Source of the DNA: Darwinibacter acetoxidans_A
GTDB taxonomy: Bacteria; Bacillota; Limnochordia; Darwinibacteriales; Darwinibacteriaceae
Direction of reading: 5' to 3'
Length of the DNA: 7,944 bases
Assembly: GCA_041936745.1 (NCBI GenBank)
Contig: JBHGWS010000079.1
Location: forward strand, 1-7,944
The notes under the pieces are model-generated. The model saw only the letters and a list, made by a program, of their open reading frames with translations. It had not been told where the DNA came from and made no database searches. This document shows positions 1 through 5,498 of this stretch, piece after piece. A program made the position numbers and the translations under genes. Every line of letters begins with the position of its first letter. Positions within the stretch are counted from its first letter, which is position 1.

Positions 1-1
1 A

Positions 2-403
2 AGTTTTCTAGTGAATATGTTTATTAAAGAATACTCCGGCAGGCTGTCCGCCTTTTGCGGTTGTGCTATTGCCGCCGGTACGGGTGCCAGTGCGGGCATC
101 GTGCACTTAATGGGTGGCGGTAAAAAACAGATTGAAAGCGCAATTAACAACATGGCGGCGAACATTACCGGCATGATCTGCGATGGCGGCAATTATGGCT
201 GTTCACTGAAAGCAGCGACCGCGGCGCGAGCAGCCGTAATGTCAGCTTTTCTGGCCATGGCTGATCGAACCGTCCCGGCCAACGCGGGGATTGTGGGGGT
301 GACGGCAGAAGAAACAATGCGAAACATGGGCAAAATTGCTGCCCCGGGAATGCAGGGAACGGAAAAAGTGATTATTGAAATAATTAGGGAAAAAAATGAG
401 TAA
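2..403 (+). CDS. L-cysteine desulfidase / serine dehydratase-alpha-like protein (CyuA/YhaM, UPF0597 family), C-terminal part
   Basis: The frame is open to the left edge, so this is the last ~133 residues of a protein whose family is normally about 420-430 residues. The GTG at 11 and ATG at 17 are internal codons, not starts: neither has a Shine-Dalgarno sequence, and the family-like sequence is already under way there. Visible hallmarks are a glycine/alanine-rich segment with a CGC motif (about 58-66), followed about 40 residues later by an ICDGG...GC motif (about 176-202). In this family such cysteines are thought to bind a [4Fe-4S] cluster. Characterised relatives break L-cysteine to pyruvate, ammonia and sulfide in the cytoplasm; others are annotated as L-serine dehydratase alpha subunits. 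Sequence alone does not settle the substrate. The stop lies 17 bases before the start of the downstream peptidase gene, so the two are probably co-transcribed. Confidence 0.85.
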   Translation, partial: SFLVNMFIKEYSGRLSAFCGCAIAAGTGASAGIVHLMGGGKKQIESAINNMAANITGMICDGGNYGCSLKAATAARAAVMSAFLAMADRTVPANAGIVGVTAEETMRNMGKIAAPGMQGTEKVIIEIIREKNE

Positions 404-410
404 AAAAATG

Positions 411-423
411 AGGTGGAGAATTG
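411..423 (+). promoter_or_regulatory. Shine-Dalgarno sequence and TTG start of the M55 peptidase
   Basis: AGGTGGAG (411-418) precedes TTG 421-423. A TGA in the same frame at 409-411 rules out any earlier start. The nearby ATG at 408 is in another frame and reaches a stop within 12 codons. The TTG is therefore well supported as a rare start codon. Confidence 0.75.
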
Positions 424-1221
424 AAAGTTTTAATCAGTGCTGATATTGAAGGTGTTGCGGGTATAGCTGCTTGGGAAGAGGCGAGAAAAACCTCTGCCGG
501 CTACGCTTATTTCGCAGAACAGATGACAAAAGAAGTTGCCGCGGCCTGTGAGGGCGCCAACTTGGCGGGGGCCCAGGAAATTGTAGTCAAGGATGCTCAT
601 GCGACTGCCAGAAACATCAACCCCGCTTTACTGCCTAAAAACGCCCGCTTAATCAGGGGCTGGAGCGGCCACCCTTATAAGATGATTACGGGGATTGATG
701 AAACCTTTACTGCCGTTGCCTTTATCGGTTATCACTCTTACGGCGGCTCCGATGCAAACCCATTGGCACACACAATCAACAGTTCCGTAATTAACTACAT
801 TAAATTAAATGGAGAATTCTTGAGTGAATTTGCTCTCCACGCTTACTTAGCCTCTTATCTGGGCGTGCCCGCGGCTTTTATCAGTGGTGATGCGGGTATT
901 TGCGCCGAAGCCAAAAGATTGTTTCCTAATATTACAACGGTGCCTGTCTTCGAAGGAGTTGGTGCCGCAACGATCAATATCCACCCGGATAAGTCGGTTG
1001 AACTGATTAGAGAAGGCATGCGGCAGGCGTTGGCAGGAGATTTGGAGCAGAACCTAATTGAGCTGCCGGGAGAATTCAGCCTGGAAATAGCTTATAATTT
1101 CCATGGTGATGCGTATAGGAATTCGTTTTACCCGGGGGCGAAAAAGATCTCGCCAAAAAGCATTTTGTTGGAGGCCACAGATTATTTCGAGATTGTCAGA
1201 GCGGCATCTTTTCTGATTTAA
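421..1221 (+). CDS. M55-family zinc D-aminopeptidase (DppA type)
   Basis: This is a complete protein of 266 residues, close to the ~270 of Bacillus subtilis DppA. The family removes N-terminal D-amino acids from short peptides (for example D-Ala-D-Ala) and forms large ring-shaped cytoplasmic oligomers. The di-zinc ligands can all be placed by comparison with DppA: D8 and E10 in the N-terminal ADIEG motif, H60 in KDAH, H105 in GYH, and E136 in the SEFALHAY segment. The catalytic histidine matches H117 in AHTIN. No signal peptide is visible, which fits a cytoplasmic enzyme. It starts with TTG. It follows the desulfidase-like gene by 17 bases and is closed by a terminator, so the pair probably forms the end of an amino-acid or peptide catabolism operon. 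Substrate preference within M55 (D-Ala peptides or other) is not resolved. Confidence 0.92.
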   Translation: MKVLISADIEGVAGIAAWEEARKTSAGYAYFAEQMTKEVAAACEGANLAGAQEIVVKDAHATARNINPALLPKNARLIRGWSGHPYKMITGIDETFTAVAFIGYHSYGGSDANPLAHTINSSVINYIKLNGEFLSEFALHAYLASYLGVPAAFISGDAGICAEAKRLFPNITTVPVFEGVGAATINIHPDKSVELIREGMRQALAGDLEQNLIELPGEFSLEIAYNFHGDAYRNSFYPGAKKISPKSILLEATDYFEIVRAASFLI

Positions 1222-1230
1222 TTTAGCTGC

Positions 1231-1267
1231 AGAAGGCACCTTTTTTGCCGCGGTGCCTTCTTCGTTT
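1231..1267 (+). terminator. Intrinsic terminator after the M55 peptidase gene
   Basis: A perfect 10-bp inverted repeat, AGAAGGCACC (1231-1240) with GGTGCCTTCT (1252-1261), encloses an 11-base loop. It begins 9 bases after the stop codon. The following T tract is short and interrupted (TCGTTT), so termination may be incomplete. Confidence 0.72.
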
Positions 1268-1377
1268 AAAATTGCTTAGGAGTATTCTTGTAGTCTTTAA
1301 GGAACGGCTTTGGAAAAAGGGACCTTCCCCAATATTTAGCGTTATGCGATATGTGGTGCAATATCGAGGTGAGTGTT

Positions 1378-1971
1378 GTGAACGCGGTTTTGCTTGGAAT
1401 CGGAATTGTCCTTGGAGTTTTTAACATGGTGTCCCCGAAAGCACTGCGAACCAACATTATTAGGCGTTTGTTTTTCATTCTAGTTGGTGTTCTTGTGGCG
1501 CTCGTTTTGGATCGAACTTTTCTGCGATTAAGCGGCATCGGCTTTTTGTGGTCAACCTTATTGGGTTTGAGTTACTTGATAACCCACCTCGTTGCAGGTG
1601 GTGGCAGCAAGTTACGAAGGGCTGATATTGACGCGGGTCTTCCGAAGACAATCCTGCTGCTGTATTTGGTTGAATTGCCGGGTGAGGAGTTTCTCTACCG
1701 CCTTACCATTCTTTTGCCGGCCAGGGAGTTGTTTGGCTCATGCTGGGCCATTTTCATCAGTACACTCATGTTTTCGATGTTGCATCTTAAAACCTGGAAC
1801 AAGAGATCAGTGTGGATCGGCTCAACCATCCTTGGACTTAGTTGTGGTATTATTGCTTTATTGACCAACAGTATTTTAGCCGCGGTTATCGTCCACAACC
1901 TGAATAATTTCGCCCTTTTCACCCTCATCGGTAAACGCAACGTTTTCCAACCGGGGGTACCAGCAATATGA
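1378..1971 (+). CDS. CPBP-family intramembrane metalloprotease-like protein
   Basis: This is a multi-pass membrane protein of 197 residues carrying the motifs of the CPBP family (CAAX prenyl protease 2 / bacteriocin-processing, formerly Abi). Counted from the GTG start, these are EExxxR at E103-E104-R108 (in PGEEFLYR), FxxxH at F132-H136 (FSMLH) and HxxxN at H173-N177 (HNLNN). Together these residues form the presumed metal-binding active site within the membrane. Hydrophobic stretches lie near 2-18, 31-48, 53-73, 90-101, 121-136 and 143-180. I chose GTG 1378 because GAGGTGA (1366-1372) lies 5 bases upstream; an in-frame ATG at 1351 would add 9 residues but has no ribosome site. A weak promoter, TTGGAA (1310) with TATTTA (1333), may lie upstream. 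Bacterial members act in protein processing, bacteriocin immunity or stress signalling. No bacteriocin precursor is seen nearby, so the role is unknown. Confidence 0.8.
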   Translation: MNAVLLGIGIVLGVFNMVSPKALRTNIIRRLFFILVGVLVALVLDRTFLRLSGIGFLWSTLLGLSYLITHLVAGGGSKLRRADIDAGLPKTILLLYLVELPGEEFLYRLTILLPARELFGSCWAIFISTLMFSMLHLKTWNKRSVWIGSTILGLSCGIIALLTNSILAAVIVHNLNNFALFTLIGKRNVFQPGVPAI

Positions 1972-1992
1972 AGGTCATAACACAGGCGTTTC

Positions 1993-2015
1993 CGGCACCA
2001 CGGCCTACGGTGCCG
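1993..2015. repeat. 7-bp inverted repeat downstream of the CPBP gene
   Basis: CGGCACC (1993-1999) and GGTGCCG (2009-2015) pair perfectly around a 9-base loop, 21 bases after the CPBP stop codon. No T tract follows, so it is not a standard intrinsic terminator. It could stabilise the 3' end of the transcript or be a weak attenuator. The rest of 1972-2080 shows no convincing gene. Confidence 0.4.
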
Positions 2016-2080
2016 ACGGGGAATGAGTGCCGCGGCCATGCTTTTGACAGCGTGAAACAAAGAAAAGGAAAGATCACTAA

Positions 2081-2112
2081 GGGAGGTGGAGTCGAACGGG
2101 TTCGACAACAAG
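2081..2112 (+). promoter_or_regulatory. Shine-Dalgarno sequence separated from its start codon by a hairpin
   Basis: GGGAGGTGG (2081-2089) is a near-ideal Shine-Dalgarno sequence, but no usable in-frame start codon lies at normal distance from it. A perfect inverted repeat follows, GTCGAAC (2091-2097) and GTTCGAC (2100-2106), and then ATG at 2113. The linear gap is 23 bases; folding out the 16-base hairpin leaves about 7, the normal distance. The alternative GTG at 2086 lies inside the Shine-Dalgarno sequence itself. Confidence 0.55.
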
Positions 2113-2517
2113 ATGATGGAAAAACAAAACGTGCAAAGGGCACGCTTTTTAGCCAGAGAAACTCTGACGCTGCTGGGAAGAGCGGAAAAAGAATTGAAAC
2201 GGGCCCGCAATTGGGGTATTTACGATATTTTAGGCGGCGGATTTTTTGTCAGTTGGATTAAGCGAAATAAGGCGAAAAAAGCTGAAAGTTTGTTGGTGGA
2301 AATCAAGGGAAATTTGAATAAATTGCAAAAATTAGTTAAGGGGATTTCAACAGAAAATGCCCCGCGTCTTGACGTTTCTGAGTTTCAATGGTTTTTGGAT
2401 ATTGCCGTGGATAACGTTCTGACAGATTGGTTGACGCAAAAGAAAATTCAGCAAAGCCTCAGGGAAGTGGAGCGGATTTCTACTCAGATAAATAGATTAT
2501 TGACAAGTTTACAATAA
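2113..2517 (+). CDS. Conserved-looking hypothetical protein with helical ends
   Basis: This protein of 134 residues is predicted to be soluble; I cannot give it a function. It opens with a charged, helix-prone segment (about 1-32) and then a striking RNWGIYDILGGGFF motif (about 32-45). A lysine-rich helix follows (about 50-76), then a tryptophan- and aspartate-rich segment (about 87-110, with FQWFLDI and LTDWL), and a C-terminal helix with heptad-like leucines and isoleucines (about 111-134). The pattern resembles small uncharacterised proteins common in Firmicutes with GGGFF and DW motifs, but I could not check this. ATG 2113 is preferred for the reasons given under the preceding site; ATG 2116 is adjacent, and GTG 2086 would add nine residues. 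It lies downstream of the CPBP gene on the same strand, with a 141-base gap. The end-to-end composition supports a real gene over the overlapping alternative frame at 1968-2261. Confidence 0.65.
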   Translation: MMEKQNVQRARFLARETLTLLGRAEKELKRARNWGIYDILGGGFFVSWIKRNKAKKAESLLVEIKGNLNKLQKLVKGISTENAPRLDVSEFQWFLDIAVDNVLTDWLTQKKIQQSLREVERISTQINRLLTSLQ

Positions 2518-2602
2518 AAAGGGAAAAAAGTGGCTGAATTGCCTCAGTTGGGGAAAATTCACTCGGATTTTGTCGGAAAAGAAAGGGATTTAATAACATT
2601 GT

Positions 2603-2654
2603 CCCGAACCAAAGGAGTATCATATCGGTTCGGGCGGGATTTAACGCTGCGTTA
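2603..2654. repeat. Two consecutive inverted repeats in the leader of the GGDEF-EAL gene
   Basis: CCCGAACC (2603-2610) pairs with GGTTCGGG (2627-2634) around a 16-base loop that contains AAAGGAG. A second repeat follows, TAACG (2642-2646) with CGTTA (2650-2654), ending 3 bases before the GGGGTG ribosome site. Neither is followed by a T tract. They could be operator sites or a translation-controlling leader. A possible promoter, TTGTCG (2570-2575), 18 bases, TAACAT (2594-2599), would place them at the start of the transcript. Confidence 0.45.
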
Positions 2655-2668
2655 GCGGGGTGTCAACC

Positions 2669-5113
2669 ATGAAAACTTTTATCCGGCGGATCTATGTTTT
2701 GGGCCTGCTTTTCATTTTGGTCGTAGGCTTAAATATTTTTTTCAGCCACCGAAATCTTGAATCACAGCTGCGCCGAGAAATGGAGCGCAGTATTTCGTTT
2801 AAGCTGGAACAAATTACCGAACAGGTCAGTTTTGATCTGGCTCGGGTTGAAAACACGCTGCACGCAGCAGAAGTGATCGCCAAAACCGCAAAAGAGGACG
2901 ATGAAATTCTCAAAGCCTTCAGCGAATTGCTCAAGCCGCACGAAACATACCTAGCCATTTTCATGGGATTTCCCTCGACAAAGTCCATTTATGCCAACGA
3001 TTGGATCCCACCGCCGGATTTAGACGTGACGACAAGGCCTTGGTATGAGGCGGCGGTTAGAGAAGGCAAACTTATTTTAACCCCACCGTATCTGGACATC
3101 GCAGAAGACAGGCTGGTATTTACCATGGCTAAGCCGGTCTTCGGACCGGGGGCGGAACTTATGGGCGTTGTAGGTATTGATAAGTCAATTCAGTGGATGG
3201 TGGGGCTTTTGGAAAGAGAAAAAGCCTCAGAAAACGGGCATTCCTTTTTCTTCACTCCGGAAGGCAGGATCGTTCTCTGCGCCTGCCCCGATTACGAAAT
3301 CAACCGAAACCGGAATATTGCTGAATTCTCAGATCTGGATGATTCTTCGCTCTGGCAAAATCCCAGGGGGCTTAAACAGGCTACCCTTCACGGCAAAGAG
3401 GGTTATTTTCGCTGGGAGGTGCTGGAAGATCTGGGATTAATAGTGGGGACTTTCGCCCCTTTGAGCGATTTCATCGATTACGGCGCTTTAAACCTTCAGT
3501 TCCTGGCATCCGTACTTATTTTATCCGTTGTTATCTTTTATTTGTTCTTCATACTGCAAAGACAGCATGTCATTAAGCCAATCCGCGAGCTGGGGGAAGA
3601 TATCATGGCCATCTCACCGGACAATTTGGCTTACCGGCTGCCAATTCACAAAGGCCACTTTTTCCCATCACTGCGGCAAACCATTAACGTCATCCTCGAG
3701 GAAAATCAAGATCATTTTGAAAATATCATGCAGCAGCAAGAAGAGCTTTCCGCAGCTTATGCCCAGCTTGTCGTCCATGAACAGCAGCTGCAGACGCAAT
3801 ACGAAGAGATTAAAGAACACGAAGCCCATATCCGGTTTCTGGCCGAGCGCGATCCTTTGACAGGCCTGTTTAACCGCAGGAAATTTGCGGAAAATCTCCA
3901 AAGCTGTCTGGATAAAGGCAGCAGCGGCGCAGTCTTTATGGTCGATATTGATAATTTCAAGAATATAAATGACACGCAGGGCCATGTTTTTGGCGATCAG
4001 GTCCTTCGCTTTGTTGGGGCTTTTTTAAATAAAAATTTAAAGCCGAATGCAACTGCCTACCGCTTTGGCGGTGACGAGTTTCTTTTGCTCGTCAAAAAAG
4101 AAACGGCGCCAAAGAATCTTGGACAAATTTTTCAAAGTTTAACGAAGGGTCTGGCTGAGACGACTGAAATCGCCGGCCGCCAGATAAACTTGGCGCTCAG
4201 CGCCGGGGTAGTTTGTTACCCCCTGCACGGTAAAACCGTTGATGAACTGCTGATTAAGGCTGACATCTCCCTGCACAATGCGAAACAGAGAGGGAAAAGC
4301 CGCCTGGAGTTTTTTGAAGGGGGCATGGCGGCCACTTTTAGTAAGAGGATTGAAATAGAAAATTTGTTGGCAGAAACTTTAAAAGAGGAAAATTTCACAC
4401 TGCTGTATCAACCGGTTATAAAGGCGGATACGGGGAAGATTGCCTACTACGAGGCTTTAATCCGGATAAAAGGGCAGCCCATGCCCGCAGCTGATTTCAT
4501 TCCTATCGCCGAAGAATCGAATTTAATCCTGCCCATTGGCCGCTGGGTTATCGCAGCTGCCATTAAACAGCTTACTGAGTGGAGAGAGCGCGGCAAAGAT
4601 CTACGGCCGATTTCTATCAACGTCTCCCCAAAGCAGTTTTACGATGCGTATCTGGCTGATTTTCTCAGCAGCCGGTTAAAGGCAAACCAAATCGAGCCTG
4701 CTTTGATCGAAATGGAAATTACGGAAACCGTTTTTATAGATAGTATGAAAGAGGCAGTCGGGATAATTAAGAATTTAAAGGATTTAGGCGTCGTAATCAC
4801 ACTCGATGATTTTGGCACCGGTTATTCTTCCATGAATTATATAACAAGTATTCCCGTTGACCGAATTAAATTGGACAGGCGCATAACAGAAAAACATGCA
4901 GAAAACCCCGCCGTTATGGAAGGGATAATTTCTATCGCTCACGGCTTGGCAATGGATGTGGTTGGTGAAGGGGTGGAAAAAGCCGAGGAAGCTAAGCTTT
5001 TACGAGAAGTGGGCTGCGATTACCTGCAGGGTTATTTTTTTAGTATGCCTCTACCGCCGGAAAAAATCGAAAAGATCACAGATCGGGATTACAGCAAGCT
5101 CTTAGGTTGGTAG
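2669..5113 (+). CDS. Membrane-anchored dCACHE-GGDEF-EAL cyclic-di-GMP synthase/phosphodiesterase
   Basis: This protein of 814 residues has a complete sensor-to-output layout. A membrane helix (about 7-25) leads into an extracytoplasmic dCACHE sensor (about 28-270, with TRPWY at 122-126 and GVVGID at 166-171). A second helix (about 279-296) is followed by a degenerate HAMP-like linker (302-345) and a coiled coil (347-390). The GGDEF domain (about 392-550) carries DxLTGLxNRR, the metal-binding DIDNF and an intact GGDEF at 467-471. The canonical RxxD inhibitory site is absent; KPNA stands there. The EAL domain (about 558-805) has EAL at 595-597, INVS, the glutamate of ITE, DDFGTG, RIKLD with K734, EGVE and QGYFF, so the phosphodiesterase residues look complete. 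Synthesis and breakdown may be switched by ligand binding. I chose ATG 2669 because GGGGTG (2657-2662) lies 6 bases upstream; GTG 2660 falls inside that site. The gene stands alone between a 151-base leader and the T-box. Confidence 0.94.
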   Translation: MKTFIRRIYVLGLLFILVVGLNIFFSHRNLESQLRREMERSISFKLEQITEQVSFDLARVENTLHAAEVIAKTAKEDDEILKAFSELLKPHETYLAIFMGFPSTKSIYANDWIPPPDLDVTTRPWYEAAVREGKLILTPPYLDIAEDRLVFTMAKPVFGPGAELMGVVGIDKSIQWMVGLLEREKASENGHSFFFTPEGRIVLCACPDYEINRNRNIAEFSDLDDSSLWQNPRGLKQATLHGKEGYFRWEVLEDLGLIVGTFAPLSDFIDYGALNLQFLASVLILSVVIFYLFFILQRQHVIKPIRELGEDIMAISPDNLAYRLPIHKGHFFPSLRQTINVILEENQDHFENIMQQQEELSAAYAQLVVHEQQLQTQYEEIKEHEAHIRFLAERDPLTGLFNRRKFAENLQSCLDKGSSGAVFMVDIDNFKNINDTQGHVFGDQVLRFVGAFLNKNLKPNATAYRFGGDEFLLLVKKETAPKNLGQIFQSLTKGLAETTEIAGRQINLALSAGVVCYPLHGKTVDELLIKADISLHNAKQRGKSRLEFFEGGMAATFSKRIEIENLLAETLKEENFTLLYQPVIKADTGKIAYYEALIRIKGQPMPAADFIPIAEESNLILPIGRWVIAAAIKQLTEWRERGKDLRPISINVSPKQFYDAYLADFLSSRLKANQIEPALIEMEITETVFIDSMKEAVGIIKNLKDLGVVITLDDFGTGYSSMNYITSIPVDRIKLDRRITEKHAENPAVMEGIISIAHGLAMDVVGEGVEKAEEAKLLREVGCDYLQGYFFSMPLPPEKIEKITDRDYSKLLGW

Positions 5114-5159
5114 ACGGCAGTAAATTGGCCGGCGGTATTTATTTTCACAAAAAAACCTC

Positions 5160-5188
5160 TTGACAAACGTTTTGTTCTAACGTATGGT
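5160..5188 (+). promoter_or_regulatory. SigA-type promoter of the T-box / ABC transporter operon
   Basis: A perfect -35 element TTGACA (5160-5165) is followed after 17 bases by TATGGT (5183-5188), which matches four of six bases of TATAAT. It sits directly upstream of the T-box, giving an expected transcript start near 5195. Confidence 0.8.
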
Positions 5189-5194
5189 AAGTAC

Positions 5195-5470
5195 AATATC
5201 TAAAAGCTGTGACCAAGAACCAGTACCAACACAACTTATCCTTCAGAGAGCTTTCGTGTGGTGAGAAGAAGGCAGGATAAAAGTGTTGCGAATTCGTCTT
5301 GAGAGCTGCCCGCTGAAAGGTTAAGGCCCTGTAGGCGGTGCCGGAATCCACCCGTTAACACCGGAGAAGCAATGATGGTTGCTTACTGAGGCTGTGTATT
5401 TTACAGCGAAGACAAGGTGGTACCGCGAGATCAAGCTCGCCCCTGTTAAAACAGGCGGCGGGTTTTTTTA
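5195..5470 (+). promoter_or_regulatory. T-box riboswitch, predicted tRNA-Phe responsive
   Basis: This leader RNA senses uncharged tRNA and allows read-through into the transporter genes. Stem I closes with AGCT (5205-5208 / 5304-5307) and CAAGA/TCTTG (5214-5218 / 5297-5301). Above the specifier loop, CAACAC pairs with GTGTTG (5227-5232 / 5283-5288) and TTATCC with GGATAA (5236-5241 / 5275-5280). The loop has AGTA on its 5' side (5222-5225) and CGAATTCG on its 3' side (5289-5296). The distal part has the typical CAGAGAG bulge and a GGTG apical motif (5260-5263). Stem III is AAGCAA/TTGCTT (5367-5372 / 5379-5384). The T-box sequence AAGGTGGTACCGCG is at 5414-5427, and the antiterminator uses GCGAG/CTCGC (5425-5429 / 5436-5440). 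The best specifier codon is TTC (5293-5295, Phe) followed by a purine. The variable T-box base is T (5421), matching A73 of tRNA-Phe. The T-box identity is certain; the amino-acid assignment is likely. Confidence 0.95.
5436..5469 (+). terminator. Regulated intrinsic terminator of the T-box leader
   Basis: CTCGCC (5436-5441) and CCTGT (5442-5446) pair with ACAGG (5451-5455) and GGCGGG (5457-5462), with one bulged C at 5456 and a TAAA loop. Seven T residues follow (5463-5469). The 5' strand of this hairpin is also needed by the antiterminator, so the two structures exclude each other. Confidence 0.9.
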
Positions 5471-5498
5471 TTAGAAAAAAAGAATTAGGAGGATATCA

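Noticed and set aside
2044..2049. Perfect TTGACA upstream of the unknown protein
   Set aside because: No acceptable -10 hexamer is found 16-19 bases downstream; the sequence there is GGAAAG-like.
2091..2106. GGTTCGA resembling a tRNA T-arm
   Set aside because: No acceptor, D or anticodon arms can be built around it; the bases are explained by a simple inverted repeat.
1695..2210. Long open frame on the minus strand across the CPBP gene
   Set aside because: The plus-strand frame carries the three ordered CPBP active-site motifs and a ribosome site. The minus frame is serine/arginine-rich and looks like a shadow.
1968..2261. Open frame of 97 codons starting at an ATG that overlaps the CPBP stop codon
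   Set aside because: It has no Shine-Dalgarno sequence and an arginine/lysine/proline-rich composition unlike a folded protein. It overlaps the better-supported frame from 2113 for about 150 bases.
2531..2542. TGGC...TTGC resembling a sigma-54 promoter before the GGDEF-EAL gene
   Set aside because: The GG and GC dinucleotides are 9 bases apart, where sigma-54 requires a fixed spacing of about 12, and the rest of the consensus is missing.
2518..2668. Cyclic-di-GMP riboswitch in front of the GGDEF-EAL gene
   Set aside because: The conserved GEMM core and its receptor-like motifs are not recognisable; only simple inverted repeats are present.
5114..5159. Possible terminator after the GGDEF-EAL gene
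   Set aside because: TAAAT/ATTTA around a GC-rich centre gives only a weak imperfect stem with no T tract. Read-through into the T-box region, which has its own promoter and terminator, remains possible.
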